Notes under the pieces: model-generated
Told to the model about the DNA's origin: nothing
Database searches by the model: none
What the model saw: the letters and a program-made list of their open reading frames with translations, nothing else
Shown here: positions 41,712-51,363 of the stretch, piece by piece
Layout: every line of letters begins with the position of its first letter
How positions within the stretch are numbered: position 1 is the stretch's first letter
Position numbers and translations under genes: made by a program
Origin: Candidatus Sericytochromatia bacterium S15B-MN24 CBMW_12
Lineage (GTDB): Bacteria; Cyanobacteriota; Sericytochromatia; S15B-MN24; UBA4093
Direction: 5' to 3'
Assembly (NCBI GenBank): GCA_002083825.1
Contig: DAZV01000047.1
Span: 184,320-248,319 of the forward strand
DNA length: 64,000 nucleotides

Positions 41712-42769
41712 TGAAACACCTCTTCGAACTCGCCGTTGGCGCGCTTGAAGTCGTCCATCTGCCCGATATCGAGCCAGTACTCACGGATAGGGAAGACCGA
41801 AGCGTGGTAGCGCTGCGCAATCAGGGTTTCGAAGAAGTTGGGCATGTTCAGGGAGGTGCTCTTGGGCAACAGCCTGATTACCTCAGGGTTGAGGACATAA
41901 ATGCCCGCGCTGATGAAGAACTTCTGGACGGGCTTCTCGTCGATCCCCACGAGGCGATCCCGATCGATCCGGACCACGCCGTAGGGTACCTGGAAGTTGA
42001 ACTCGCGGACGCACATCGTGGCATCGGCTTGCTGTTCCAGATGCAGGTCGAGGAGCTGGCGGAAGTTGACCTTGGTGAGCAGGTCCCCGTTCATTACCAG
42101 CAAGGGATGCGTGAGTTCGTCGGGAATCAAGGTGAGCGCGCCTGCCGTGCCCAGGGGGGCCTTCTCATGGAGGTAGGTGATCTGAACACCCCAGCGCGAG
42201 CCATCTCCGAAGTGATCGATGATCGTTTCCGCCATGTAGTTGACCGAGAAGTAGAAGTGGCAGAAGCCATGGTCGATGAAGTTGGCCATGATGGTTTCCA
42301 AGAGGGGCTTCCCTCCCACCTTGAGCATCGGCTTTGGGCAGCCGTCGGTCAACGGAGCCAAACGGCTTCCAAGCCCGCCTGCCATAAGCAAGACCCGGTT
42401 TTCCCGCTCCTTGCTTTGAATCAATTCATCGAGAAGTTCGACGCCCAGCACCCTGCCGAGTTCGTCGACGATTGGGATCTGGCGCAACTGCTTGAGCTTC
42501 ATGAGGGCCAAGATAGTTTGCGAGTCCTCATGGGAACGGGCCACCGTGGGCAGGGTGTTCATGACGAGGTTGGCCTGAGATTCCAGGGTGTGCCCTTGCA
42601 GTAGGCCGCGCCGAATGTCGCCGTCGGTGACCGTTCCGAGCAAGTGCATCTGATCATCGACCACCATGGCGATCTGCATGACGCCTGCTTCGATGGCGAC
42701 GATCGCGTCGCGGATTGACGCCGACGTTGGAATCAAGGTTTTTTTCCAGGCGCTCATGGCGGGACTCAT
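41708..42769 (-). CDS. CBS-domain nucleotidyltransferase, PtmE-like
   Basis: 353 residues. Two CBS motifs occupy about 10-115 (MVVDDQMHLLGTVTDGDIRRGLL, IPIVDELGRVLGV), followed by a sugar-phosphate nucleotidyltransferase (LLMAGGLGSRLAPLTDGCPKPML). The layout matches PtmE, which makes GDP-glucosamine at the start of the legionaminic pathway in Campylobacter. ATG at 42769 has AAGGAG upstream and overlaps the neuD-like stop as ATGA. Confidence 0.86.
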   Translation of the reverse strand: MSPAMSAWKKTLIPTSASIRDAIVAIEAGVMQIAMVVDDQMHLLGTVTDGDIRRGLLQGHTLESQANLVMNTLPTVARSHEDSQTILALMKLKQLRQIPIVDELGRVLGVELLDELIQSKERENRVLLMAGGLGSRLAPLTDGCPKPMLKVGGKPLLETIMANFIDHGFCHFYFSVNYMAETIIDHFGDGSRWGVQITYLHEKAPLGTAGALTLIPDELTHPLLVMNGDLLTKVNFRQLLDLHLEQQADATMCVREFNFQVPYGVVRIDRDRLVGIDEKPVQKFFISAGIYVLNPEVIRLLPKSTSLNMPNFFETLIAQRYHASVFPIREYWLDIGQMDDFKRANGEFEEVFQ

Positions 42770-43404
42770 CGGGCTATCTCCTTGGCGGGCACACCCACTA
42801 CCGTGGATCCCGCAGGCACGTCGCGGATAACGACCGATCCGGCCCCGATACAGCTGCACTCCCCGACGTGCACGCCCTGCTTCAGGATCGCCCCGGTGCC
42901 GATATGAGCCCCCCCGTCGATCTGAACTCCTCCCGAAAGGGTGACGCCTGGGGCGATATGAACGTGGTCGCCTAGAACGCAATCGTGATCGACCAACGCG
43001 CCGGTATTGACCAAGACATTCCGTCCAATTCGGCTGCCAGCCTGGATGACTGCGCCCGCCATGATTTGCGCGCCCTCTTCCAGCTCGGCATGCTGAGAGA
43101 TGATGGCCGAGGGGTGGATCACCTGCATGAAGATGTAGTCTTGACGCTTGAATCGTTCAAACAGCAGGCGGCGGCTTTCGGTGGATGCCACTGAGCCTAA
43201 ACCGTTCACCAATCGAACCGAATTGGGAGCGTAATCCGCGATGAGGCTGTCGCCGCCAATCACTTTGACTCCCCAGAGTTCCGCTCCTAACCGTGCAGGC
43301 GAAGGATCCAGCATGCCGAGGATGGGGGTGCCCGAAGCAAGCAACGTATCGACGAGGACCTTCGCATGGCCGCCGCTCCCTAGAATCAACGCGGGAAACC
43401 TCAT
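42766..43404 (-). CDS. NeuD/PglD-family sugar acyltransferase (LegH-like)
   Basis: 212 residues. An N-terminal Rossmann-like part (LILGSGGHAKVLVDTLL) precedes a left-handed beta-helix with hexapeptide repeats (GAVIQAGSRIGRNVLVN). The catalytic His lies in TGALVDHDCVLGDHVHI. PglD/LegH enzymes N-acetylate an amino sugar at C4. It overlaps the legI gene by four bases, and its role in 7-N-acylation of legionaminic acid is inferred from context. Confidence 0.87.
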   Translation of the reverse strand: MRFPALILGSGGHAKVLVDTLLASGTPILGMLDPSPARLGAELWGVKVIGGDSLIADYAPNSVRLVNGLGSVASTESRRLLFERFKRQDYIFMQVIHPSAIISQHAELEEGAQIMAGAVIQAGSRIGRNVLVNTGALVDHDCVLGDHVHIAPGVTLSGGVQIDGGAHIGTGAILKQGVHVGECSCIGAGSVVIRDVPAGSTVVGVPAKEIAR

Positions 43405-44474
43405 AACCGCACCACGGTGTCCGGCGCGTAGTCACGATCGGCGCTTCGACCCAGCATGTCCCAGTACGCCATCGGCGAGACTCCTGTCCCCGGCCGTTTC
43501 ACCGTGAGGTTCTCCGGCGTGAAGGGTTCGCCCCGGTCGATTGCCCCGGCTGCCACCAAACTCTTCCGCACGATAGGCAGATTCCTCAGTTCCGCTGGGC
43601 TGGGAGCCTTGATGGTCTTGCCCAACGCCATCTCCACTTGTCGGATGGCGCTGACCATGGCCCTCAAGTCTGAAGGCTCTAATGAAGCTAAGTGGTCCGG
43701 GCCCGGAAGGGTTCGATCCAGGGTGAAGTGCTTCTCGATGACTGTCGCGCCACATGCGGCTGCCGCGATGGCGATGGCGATGCCTTCGGTATGATCGGAA
43801 TACCCGACCGGCAACCCAAAGGCTGCGTGCAGCGTATCCATGACGCGAAGGTTCACCTCCATGAAAGGGGCTGGGTACTCCGTCGTGCAGTGCAGGAGCG
43901 TGACGTGACGCTGCAAGCTGGACTGACCATCCGGAGAGCCGAAAGCCTCCTTAAAAGCAGAGAGCCCTGGAGCGATGCCGAGATCGAGGTAGCCAAATGC
44001 GAGGACTCCGAGAGCGTCCTCGACCTCGGCCAAGGTGCTCATGCCGGTGGAGAGAATGATGGGTATACCGGTCCGGGCGGCCTTGAGCAAGAGCGGGGCA
44101 TTCGTGATTTCACCGGAGGGCAGTTTCAAGCGGGCCACGGAAAGCCGATCGACCAGCAGATCTACGCTCTCCTCGTCAAAGGGGGAGGACAGGAACTCGA
44201 TCCCGCGGCTGAGACAGTGTTGCCTCAGCGTGAAATGGGCGGCTTCATCCAGTTCCAGCCGTTTGATCATCTCCCGCTGCGATTCCTCGCTCCCGGTGGT
44301 CGCAAGTTGATAGTCCGCTTTCGGCGCTTGACGGCTGACCAGGGCCTCCGCCCGGAAGGTCTGAAACTTGACGGCATCGGCTCCCGCGCCCGCCGCGACA
44401 TCGATCAGTTGCTTGGCGAGATCCAGAGAGCCGTTGTGGTTGACTCCCGCTTCGGCAATGATGAACGTCTTCAT
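43401..44474 (-). CDS. legI: N,N'-diacetyllegionaminate synthase (NeuB family)
   Basis: 357 residues. NeuB landmarks: IIAEAGVNHNGSL, VKFQTFRAEALVS, LKLPSGEITNAPLL, ILSTGMSTLAEVE, GYSDHTEGIAI, VIEKHFTLDRTLPGPDH, and a C-terminal SAF domain. It condenses the 6-deoxy-hexose product with PEP to give a nonulosonic acid. The Leg rather than Neu or Pse choice follows from the LegB/LegC/LegG neighbours. Confidence 0.9.
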   Translation of the reverse strand: MKTFIIAEAGVNHNGSLDLAKQLIDVAAGAGADAVKFQTFRAEALVSRQAPKADYQLATTGSEESQREMIKRLELDEAAHFTLRQHCLSRGIEFLSSPFDEESVDLLVDRLSVARLKLPSGEITNAPLLLKAARTGIPIILSTGMSTLAEVEDALGVLAFGYLDLGIAPGLSAFKEAFGSPDGQSSLQRHVTLLHCTTEYPAPFMEVNLRVMDTLHAAFGLPVGYSDHTEGIAIAIAAAACGATVIEKHFTLDRTLPGPDHLASLEPSDLRAMVSAIRQVEMALGKTIKAPSPAELRNLPIVRKSLVAAGAIDRGEPFTPENLTVKRPGTGVSPMAYWDMLGRSADRDYAPDTVVRL

Positions 44475-44525
44475 GTCCCTATCCTTATCGAGTTCAGGGG
44501 CGCCAGCCCCTATGGAGCGAGAGTA

Positions 44526-45698
44526 CTATGATCCGTTCGGCAGGTCGTGGAAATACTTGAGCAGCAGGTCCTGCAAGTTTATCGTTGCAAGTACCGCCTT
44601 GATTCCGGGCGAGGCCTTGCCGTCACCATAGGGGGACTGGGCCCGCGAGACGATGGCCTGAAAGCCAGGAGAGATCGCTAGAGCGATGGCCTGTGAGATG
44701 GCTTCGGGGGATTCGTCGCAATCCAGAATCGACTCTGCCCGCAGGCGCCCCCGTTGACGGGATCCGATGTTGACGGTCGGGGTTCGGGCCACGGGGGCCT
44801 CAATGATACCACTAGAGGAGTTGCCTATGACCACGCTCGCATGCGTCAAGGCGCTCAAGTAACGGGTCTGACCGAGAGAGGTGCTGGCGATCGCCCGTTC
44901 CGGATGGGCCGCCACGTACGCGTCGATCATTCGGCCGATGATTCGGCCATCCGTGTCGGAGTTGGACTTGGTGAAGAGAATCTTGACCGCCGGAAATCGG
45001 TCCAGGGCATCCAGCAGGGACTGGGTCGCCGCTCGAGGTCCACGATGATCGAGGGTTGCAGGATGATAGGTAACCAGGAAGAACGGGCCGCTAAGATCAA
45101 AACCGAGGCTTTCCGAGAGTTCCTGCCGGGAGATCAAGGAGAGGCGATTGAAGTTGTCCAGGCCGGGAGCCCCGAAATTGTAGACCCGGCCCGGGTGCTC
45201 GCCCAGCTGGATGATTCGCTGGCGATACGGCTCCGCGGCAGCGAAATGCATATGGGCCATCTTGGTCACGGCATGGCGGATGGCTTCGTCGATCGCGCCT
45301 TCCGTCGATTCGCCTCCATGGATATGGGCGATCGGAATGCGGGCTACCATGGCGGCCTGGGCAGCGGCGAGAATCTCGTAGCGATCGCCGAGTACCACCA
45401 GGATATCCGGCTGTAGCCGGGCCAAGGCATCCGCGAATCCCAGCGTGGCGAGGCCCAGCGACTTCGTTATCCCGACCGGCGTATCGCTGGAAAGCAGCAT
45501 CTCGACGCGCGCGGCGATGGGGAATCCGTCCTCCTCGATCACGCGATAAGTCGAGCCGAACTCCGGAGAGAGGTGCATCCCGGTGACGAGCATTTGCAAG
45601 TCGATGCCCGGGTCGTCTTGAAGTTCCCGCAAAAGCCAGTAGAGCAAGCCGTAATCGGCACGGGTTCCCGAGACTACGGCAATCTTACGCTTCGACAT
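44526..45698 (-). CDS. legG: NDP-sugar 2-epimerase, hydrolysing (LegG/NeuC family)
   Basis: 390 residues. VSGTRADYGLLYWLL at the start, VLGDRYEILAAAQAAM, HIHGGESTEGAIDEAIRH, and VIGNSSSGIIEAP near the donor site are the hydrolysing-epimerase signature. The enzyme releases the NDP and epimerises C2 to give the sugar that LegI uses. It overlaps legC by 14 bases. Confidence 0.93.
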   Translation of the reverse strand: MSKRKIAVVSGTRADYGLLYWLLRELQDDPGIDLQMLVTGMHLSPEFGSTYRVIEEDGFPIAARVEMLLSSDTPVGITKSLGLATLGFADALARLQPDILVVLGDRYEILAAAQAAMVARIPIAHIHGGESTEGAIDEAIRHAVTKMAHMHFAAAEPYRQRIIQLGEHPGRVYNFGAPGLDNFNRLSLISRQELSESLGFDLSGPFFLVTYHPATLDHRGPRAATQSLLDALDRFPAVKILFTKSNSDTDGRIIGRMIDAYVAAHPERAIASTSLGQTRYLSALTHASVVIGNSSSGIIEAPVARTPTVNIGSRQRGRLRAESILDCDESPEAISQAIALAISPGFQAIVSRAQSPYGDGKASPGIKAVLATINLQDLLLKYFHDLPNGS

Positions 45699-46872
45699 CT
45701 TGCCTCCCCAGTACCGCGCTGCTGGGCAGATTGATCAGCCTGGATTCCAGATTCTCGGCGACGCTCAGGTCCATGCGCGGGCAATCCTTGTACATCGGCA
45801 GGCGGTGCATGAGTGTCCAGACGGGCCGGGTCATGATCCCTTGCTCGTTGGTGGCGTCCAGGAGGGGGTCGCGTGAACCCGATAGCGACGGGTCGAGCAG
45901 GATCGCGTTGAGCCAGTAGTTGCTTCGAGCGAACGAGGGTTCCTCGAAGAAGGCGACGCCTTCGAGGCCTTCGAAGGCCTGGGCGTAGGCGCCTGCGAGC
46001 CGTCGTTTCCAGGCGATGAAGCCCTCCAGTTGCTCGAGCTGCGCGCACCCCAGGGCCGCATTGAGGTTCGGCATGCGATAGTTAAAGGCGACCTGGTCAT
46101 GGTTGAAGGCCCAGCGGTGGGGAGCCTTGGCGGTGGTGGAGAGGTGCTTGGCTTGCTTTGCCAGGACCGGGTCGTGAGTCAAGACGGCCCCGCCGCCGCC
46201 GGTGGTCATGACTTTGTTGCCGTTGAAGCTCAGCGCGGCGAGACGCCCCCACGTGCCCGTGTGTCGGCCCTTGTAAAACGAGCCCAGGGACTCGGCGGCG
46301 TCCTCGATGAGTTCCAGCCGAAATCGCTCGCAGAGCGCCAAGAGAGGCTCGAGATCGATGGGATGGCCGAACGTATGCATGGCGATCACCGCCTTGATCC
46401 GTCTACCGGTTCTACGATTTCGGCATCCGGTTGGGCTTACCTCGGCGATGTCTTCCAGGTAATCGGCGAGCTTTTCGGGATCCAATCCGAGCGTCAGCGG
46501 ACTGCTATCCACCCAGTGAGGAATCGCGCCGCAGTAGGCGACGGCGTTACCCGTGGCCACGAAGGACATGGCCGGAGCCAGCACTTCGTCCCCGGTCTCG
46601 ACTCCCGCGAGCAACAAGCTGAGATGCAGTGCGGCAGTGCCGTTGACGACGGCGATGGCATGCGGGGAGCCGGTGTACTCGGCAAGCTTGGCTTCGAAAC
46701 GATCCACGTACTTGCCGACCGAGGAAACCCAGCCGGAATCGAGGCATTCCTTGACGTAGGCCCATTCATTTCCCTGGAAAAGGGGTTCGTGAAGGGCGAT
46801 GGCCGATCGCTCCGTGCCAAGCACGTCACGGAGGGTCGAGACGACGGAGTCGATCAGGATGCGGTCGTTCAT
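45685..46872 (-). CDS. legC: Aminotransferase LegC (DegT/DnrJ/EryC1 family)
   Basis: 395 residues. PLP aminotransferase of the DegT type: VNGTAALHLSLLLAG, DAAESLGSFYKG and the PLP Lys in SFNGNKVMTTGGGGA. LegC aminates C4 of the keto sugar made by LegB. ATG at 46872 overlaps the legB stop as ATGA. The pair legB-legC is diagnostic of a legionaminic-acid locus. Confidence 0.92.
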   Translation of the reverse strand: MNDRILIDSVVSTLRDVLGTERSAIALHEPLFQGNEWAYVKECLDSGWVSSVGKYVDRFEAKLAEYTGSPHAIAVVNGTAALHLSLLLAGVETGDEVLAPAMSFVATGNAVAYCGAIPHWVDSSPLTLGLDPEKLADYLEDIAEVSPTGCRNRRTGRRIKAVIAMHTFGHPIDLEPLLALCERFRLELIEDAAESLGSFYKGRHTGTWGRLAALSFNGNKVMTTGGGGAVLTHDPVLAKQAKHLSTTAKAPHRWAFNHDQVAFNYRMPNLNAALGCAQLEQLEGFIAWKRRLAGAYAQAFEGLEGVAFFEEPSFARSNYWLNAILLDPSLSGSRDPLLDATNEQGIMTRPVWTLMHRLPMYKDCPRMDLSVAENLESRLINLPSSAVLGRQDVEA

Positions 46873-47879
46873 ACGTTGTAGATCGATGACTTGTAGGTCT
46901 GGAGGTTCCTGGGATCGCGGAACCAGTCGATGGTCTCGGTGAGCCCCCGTTTCAGGCCCTCGATGCCCCCGAATTCGGGCTGCCACCCGGCAAGTCGGGC
47001 GGCCTTCTGATTGTCGGCCCAGAGGCGTTCGACTTCGCTCTTCTGGGGACGCATGCGAACGGGATCGGTTTCAATCTCGACTGAGGCCCCCATGAGGTCG
47101 GCGATCAGTTGCAAGGTCGTGCCGATGGAAACTTCGAAGTTGCTACCCACGTTGATCACCTCGCCGACGGCTTGATCGGCGCTGGCCACGGCGATGAATC
47201 CTTGGACGGTATCCTTCACGAAGTTGAAGTCGCGGGTGGGGTGAAGCGCGCCGACCTTGAGCTTTTGGCTTCCGTTGGCGATCTGGGTGATGACCGTCGG
47301 GATGATGGCCCGGGCGGACTGGCGGGGGCCATAGGTGTTGAAGGGGCGAATGATGGAAACCGGCGTGTCGAAGGAGCGATGGAACGACAGGGCGAGCTGG
47401 TCCGCCCCGATCTTGGTCGCCGAATAGGGGGATTGGCCTTGCAGGGGGTGCTCTTCGGTGATGGGGACGAATTGGGCCGTTCCGTAGACCTCGCTGGTGG
47501 AGGTGTGGACCAGCCGGGACACCCCGAGATCCCTCGCGGCCTGAAGCACGTTGAGGGTTCCCGTGATGTTCGTTTCCACGTAGGTGGCGGGTGAATGGTA
47601 AGAGTAGGGAATGGCGATCAACGCGGCCAGGTGCAGGACGACGTCGCAGCCTTGCATGGCTTGCTTGACCCCATGAGGGTCGCGGATGTCACCCGAAAAA
47701 ACGTCGAGCCCGCCCTTAAGCACGGGATCCAGCTGATCGAGCCAGCCCCAGGAATTGAAGGAGTTGTAAAGCACGAAGGCGCGAACGTCGTGGCCTGCCG
47801 CGAGCAAGGTTTCGACCAGGTGGGAGCCGATGAAGCCATCCGCTCCGGTCACCAGGATTTTCGATTCTTTCAAGTTCAT
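46869..47879 (-). CDS. legB: NDP-GlcNAc 4,6-dehydratase LegB
   Basis: 336 residues, extended SDR. ILVTGADGFIGSHLVE is the cofactor site, LAALIAIPYSYHSP and YVETNITGTLNVLQAA are strongly LegB-like, TSTSEVYG and YSATK are catalytic. It is the first committed enzyme of the legionaminic branch. It is the first gene of the leg block, with a 180-base upstream gap that likely carries a promoter. Confidence 0.92.
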   Translation of the reverse strand: MNLKESKILVTGADGFIGSHLVETLLAAGHDVRAFVLYNSFNSWGWLDQLDPVLKGGLDVFSGDIRDPHGVKQAMQGCDVVLHLAALIAIPYSYHSPATYVETNITGTLNVLQAARDLGVSRLVHTSTSEVYGTAQFVPITEEHPLQGQSPYSATKIGADQLALSFHRSFDTPVSIIRPFNTYGPRQSARAIIPTVITQIANGSQKLKVGALHPTRDFNFVKDTVQGFIAVASADQAVGEVINVGSNFEVSIGTTLQLIADLMGASVEIETDPVRMRPQKSEVERLWADNQKAARLAGWQPEFGGIEGLKRGLTETIDWFRDPRNLQTYKSSIYNV

Positions 47880-48059
47880 CGGTTTGTCGTCCGTTTCAAC
47901 ACCAGCCCCATCAACGAGTTATGGCCAGCTAGTCAGGCTATGATCACTTCCCTCATCTACCCGCGTCTTCCATCTTCAACCTACAAGACCAACATGCGTC
48001 CTTCTGAACGGTTACCCTTGGAGTTACAGCAAGATGCTCTTCCCATCAAAGCACCATGC

Positions 48060-49040
48060 TCATCCCCGCACCGTTTCGGATGACTTAGCGGAACTCCTGA
48101 ACCAATGGGAGGTATCGCGGATTCCATGGGCTAGGGGGATGCTGGCCGACCATCCGAGATTTTGCATACGAGTGACATCTAGAAGCTTACGTGGGGTTCC
48201 GTCGGGTTTCGAGGCATCCCATACGACCTCCCCCTCGAAGCCGGTCACCTCGGCGATGATCTCGGCGAGTTCCCGGATGGTGACGTCCTCGCCCGTTCCG
48301 ACGTTGATGGGGTCGTTCCCCTCGTAGTGCCGCATGAGATGGAGGCATGCGTCGGCCAGGTCGTCCACGTGCAGGAACTCCCGGCGGGGGTTGCCGGATC
48401 CCCAGAGCGTGACCGTGGCCTTTTCGCCGGTGGTTTCTTGCTGGACCTTGGCCTCGTGGAACTTCCGGATCATCGCCGGCAGGACATGCGAGGTCGATAG
48501 GTCGAAGTTGTCGTTGGGGCCGTAGAGGTTGGTGGGCATCGCCGAGATGAAGCGGGTGCGGTGCTGCTTGTTGTAGGCCTGGCAGAGCTTGATGCCCGCG
48601 ATCTTGGCGATCGCGTACCACTCGTTGGTCGGCTCCAGCGGCCCCGTGAGCAGGTAATCTTCCTTGATGGGCTGCGGGCACTCCCGCGGGTAGATGCAAC
48701 TCGACCCCAGGAAGAGGAGCTTGGTCACGCCGAACCGGTGGGCGGCCTGGATGACGTTCTGCTGGATGGCGAGATTCTCGGAGAGGAAGTCCGCGGGGTA
48801 GGTATCGTTGGCCAGGATCCCCCCCACCTTGGCGGCCGCCAGGAAGACGTACTCGGGGCATTCCTGCTCGAAGAAGGTGAAAGTCGCCTGCCGATCCCGG
48901 AGGTCCAGCTCCGTGCGGGTTCGCAGCAAGAGGTTCTCGTGGCCGTCCATTTCGAGCCGGCGGACGATGGCCGAGCCGACCAATCCGCGATGACCCGCGA
49001 CGTAGATGCGCGAGGTCTTGTTCATCGTCGGATTACTCAT
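48060..49040 (-). CDS. fcl: GDP-L-fucose synthase
   Basis: 326 residues. [16 protein letters not shown] is the cofactor site. [19 protein letters not shown] and [14 protein letters not shown] with the catalytic Ser, then YAIAK, are hallmarks. The enzyme epimerises and reduces GDP-4-keto-6-deoxymannose. It overlaps gmd by eight bases. The tail [12 protein letters not shown] after the usual end is a short extension. Confidence 0.93.
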   Translation of the reverse strand: MSNPTMNKTSRIYVAGHRGLVGSAIVRRLEMDGHENLLLRTRTELDLRDRQATFTFFEQECPEYVFLAAAKVGGILANDTYPADFLSENLAIQQNVIQAAHRFGVTKLLFLGSSCIYPRECPQPIKEDYLLTGPLEPTNEWYAIAKIAGIKLCQAYNKQHRTRFISAMPTNLYGPNDNFDLSTSHVLPAMIRKFHEAKVQQETTGEKATVTLWGSGNPRREFLHVDDLADACLHLMRHYEGNDPINVGTGEDVTIRELAEIIAEVTGFEGEVVWDASKPDGTPRKLLDVTRMQNLGWSASIPLAHGIRDTSHWFRSSAKSSETVRG

Positions 49041-50121
49041 GCGCCTGGTAGACCTCGAACCCCTCGCGCTTGACGAGGTCGAGCTGCTGGGCTGCCTTCA
49101 GGTCTTCCCTCACCATCTCGTAGACCAGTTCCTGGAACGTGTGGCGGGGTTTCCAGCCGAGCTTGATCTGGGCCTTGGTGGGATCGCCGAGGAGGGTCTC
49201 GACCTCGGTGGGCCGGAAGTAGCGGGAGTCGATCTCGACGAGCACCCGGCCGGTCTCCGCGTGAATGCCCTTCTCCTTGACGCCTTCGCCGACCCACTGG
49301 ATGGGGATGTCGACCTCCCGGAAGGCGGTTTCGACGAAGTGCCGCACCGAGTACTGCTCGCCGGTGGCGATGACGTAGTCTTCCGGGATCTCCTGCTGCA
49401 GCATGAGCCACATGGCCTCGACGTAGTCCTTGGCGTGTCCCCAATCCCGCTTGGCGTCGAGGTTGCCCAGGAAGAGCTTGTCTTGAAGCCCGAGGCTGAT
49501 GTTGGCGACCGCGCGGGTGATCTTGCGGGTCACGAAGGTCTCGCCGCGGTTCGGGGACTCGTGGTTGAAGAGGATGCCGTTGGAGGCGTGCATGCCGTAG
49601 GCCTCCCGGTAGTTGACGACGATCCAGTAGGCGTAGAGCTTGGCCACCGCGTAGGGGCTGCGCGGATAGAACGGCGTGGTCTCCCGCTGAGGAGTCTCCT
49701 GGACCAGCCCGTAGAGCTCGGAGGTCGAGGCCTGATAGAAGCGGGTCTTCGATTCGAGGCCCAGGATCCGGATGGCCTCCAGGAGGCGCAGCGGACCGAC
49801 GGCGTCGACGTTGGCCGTGTACTCCGGGGTCTCGAAGGAAACCTGCACGTGACTCTGGGCGGCCAGGTTGTAAACTTCGTCGGGCTGGACCTGCTGGACG
49901 ATCCGGATCAGGTTGGTGGAGTCCGACATGTCCCCGTAGTGAAGATGGAGCCGGCGATCGGAATCTTGGGGGTCCTGGTAGAGATGGTCGATGCGATCGG
50001 TGTTGAAGAGCGAGGCGCGGCGCTTGATGCCGTGGACCTCGTAGCCCTTGGAGAGCAGCAGTTCCGCTAAGTACGAACCGTCCTGCCCCGTGATACCCGT
50101 GATCAATGCGACCTTACTCAT
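49033..50121 (-). CDS. gmd: GDP-mannose 4,6-dehydratase
   Basis: 362 residues, full Gmd length. [47 protein letters not shown], the catalytic STSELYG with YAVAK, and [15 protein letters not shown] identify the family. It converts GDP-mannose to the keto sugar used by Fcl. It starts the glycan cluster at its upstream end. A TATAAC sequence lies about 58 bases before the ATG. Confidence 0.95.
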   Translation of the reverse strand: MSKVALITGITGQDGSYLAELLLSKGYEVHGIKRRASLFNTDRIDHLYQDPQDSDRRLHLHYGDMSDSTNLIRIVQQVQPDEVYNLAAQSHVQVSFETPEYTANVDAVGPLRLLEAIRILGLESKTRFYQASTSELYGLVQETPQRETTPFYPRSPYAVAKLYAYWIVVNYREAYGMHASNGILFNHESPNRGETFVTRKITRAVANISLGLQDKLFLGNLDAKRDWGHAKDYVEAMWLMLQQEIPEDYVIATGEQYSVRHFVETAFREVDIPIQWVGEGVKEKGIHAETGRVLVEIDSRYFRPTEVETLLGDPTKAQIKLGWKPRHTFQELVYEMVREDLKAAQQLDLVKREGFEVYQAHE

Positions 50122-50435
50122 TGGACATCCTCATAGTCTTGCTCGAATGAGTTAGATGTACCCTGATGGCGGCGCGTTATAATCCCTGGCTGACAGAAGC
50201 TGGCTTCGAGCGCCGCGCGTTCAGGTGATGCGCGCGGCGAAGGGATCGGGCTATCGCCGGCAGATTCAGACGCGTCTCGAGTCGCGGAATAGCGGCCGCC
50301 CGTTCCCGACCTGGATCCGCGTGGCTAGGCGGATCGAGGTGCGTTCGGACATGTTTTTCCGGCTTGCCAACCCATGTCGCCTGTGCTACTTTGGGTGCAC
50401 CCTGTCGGGTAGGTGAGGCGGTCAAGTTCTTGGGC

Positions 50436-50441
50436 TACAAT
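50436..50441 (+). promoter_or_regulatory. Probable -10 box of the 6S-like RNA
   Basis: TACAAT, seven bases before the first paired base of the structured RNA. No clear -35 hexamer is seen at the usual distance. Confidence 0.5.
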
Positions 50442-50447
50442 CATGTC

Positions 50448-50584
50448 AAAAAGGGCGCCTTGTACTCTGGGGATGGAAGTATACCGCCCTCGTAGGCGGA
50501 AACCGAAACTCTCCGGGAGGGCACCCACCTGCCAAAAGCAGGTTCAAGAACTCCCGCCCACGACCTCGACAGGGCTCCTTTTTT
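50448..50584 (+). ncRNA. Structured RNA, 6S-like candidate
   Basis: The 5' AAAAAGG-GCCTTG (50448-50454, 50457-50462) pairs with 3' CAGGGC-CCTTTTT (50570-50583), closing the whole 137 bases into one structure. Inside, CCGCC...GGCGG, CGGGAG...CTCCCG and CCTGC...GCAGG form further stems. CACCCACC...GGTTCAAG resembles the conserved 3' half of 6S RNA. It follows a TACAAT box and ends in six T. It is short for 6S (about 180). It ends ten bases before the tsaE ATG, so a tsaE leader/attenuator is an alternative. Confidence 0.6.
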
Positions 50585-50594
50585 CTCCGAAACC

Positions 50595-51068
50595 ATGGCC
50601 ATGATCGACTCGCAAACCCTGATTCTACCCAATCCCGAAGCGACCCAGCGGCTGGGGGCGCTCCTCGGTCGGCTCGCTGAAGCCGGCGACGTCCTGCTGC
50701 TTCACGGAAACCTGGGGGCGGGCAAGACCACCCTCACCCAGGGGCTGGCCCGGGGACTCGATATCCAGGACCGCATCACCAGCCCCACCTTCGCCCTTCT
50801 CCATGAGTACGAAGGCCGCCTTCCCCTCTACCACTTCGATCTCTACCGCCTCGACACGCCCGACCTCGGCCAGCTCGGCTTCGACGAGATCTGGGAGGAC
50901 GGCCGCGGCGTCGCGGTCATCGAGTGGCCGGAGCGCCTCGGCGAGCAAGGTCCCGCCGAGCACCTCGACGTCACGCTTGCCATCCGGGAGGACGGCCGCC
51001 TCGCGACCCTGACCGCCACAGGCGATCGCCCCCGCCACCTCCTCAAGGAACTCCACCTCGCCTGGTGA
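50595..51068 (+). CDS. tsaE: tRNA t6A biosynthesis ATPase TsaE
   Basis: 157 residues. The P-loop is HGNLGAGKTTLTQGLARGL at about 37-55, followed by SPTFALLHEYEGR and YHFDLYRLD. TsaE works with TsaB and TsaD in making N6-threonylcarbamoyladenosine on tRNA. Its last ten codons (LLKELHLAW) reappear, diverged, at 52532-52560 next to tsaB. There is no good ribosome site, as the ATG lies just after a T-run. Confidence 0.95.
   Translation: MAMIDSQTLILPNPEATQRLGALLGRLAEAGDVLLLHGNLGAGKTTLTQGLARGLDIQDRITSPTFALLHEYEGRLPLYHFDLYRLDTPDLGQLGFDEIWEDGRGVAVIEWPERLGEQGPAEHLDVTLAIREDGRLATLTATGDRPRHLLKELHLAW
51038..51066 (+). repeat. Direct repeat, left copy (end of tsaE)
   Basis: 29 bases, 25 identical to 52532-52560. 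It encodes the real end of TsaE (LLKELHLAW). The four differences are transitions, three of them silent. Confidence 0.8.
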
Positions 51069-51363
51069 GAGGCGACATTCTCGCTACCCGGGTAATCCCG
51101 ACATGCTCAACTCCTGCGCCCGCAGGCGCTCACCCACCCCGCTGGAGCATTGCCGTCGCCGACTGCGTCAAAATCTGCGAACGCGCCATCCTTATGGCGT
51201 CGCCAGCCATGTCCGCGTACAACGGCGTCACCACCAACCGACTGCTGTCCCGACGTCCCTCCTGCCGAGCGATGACGGCATGCCGCCTGCCATATTAGCT
51301 GCGGCGAACAAGCAGCTTTTCCCGTGGCTTGGGGTATAATTCCCCAGGTATCTCCGTAGGACC
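51069..51363 (+). other. Gap upstream of the nucleotidyltransferase cassette
   Basis: About 295 bases with no convincing ORF, tRNA or repeat. It lies at the left end of the segment that separates tsaE from tsaB, and ends with a promoter-like site. Confidence 0.5.
51331..51345 (+). promoter_or_regulatory. Promoter with palindromic -10 region
   Basis: GGGGTATAATTCCCC centres a perfect TATAAT at 51335-51340 between G and C runs, 24 bases before the first gene of the cassette. The dyad could be an operator, consistent with an autoregulated two-gene module. Confidence 0.55.
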
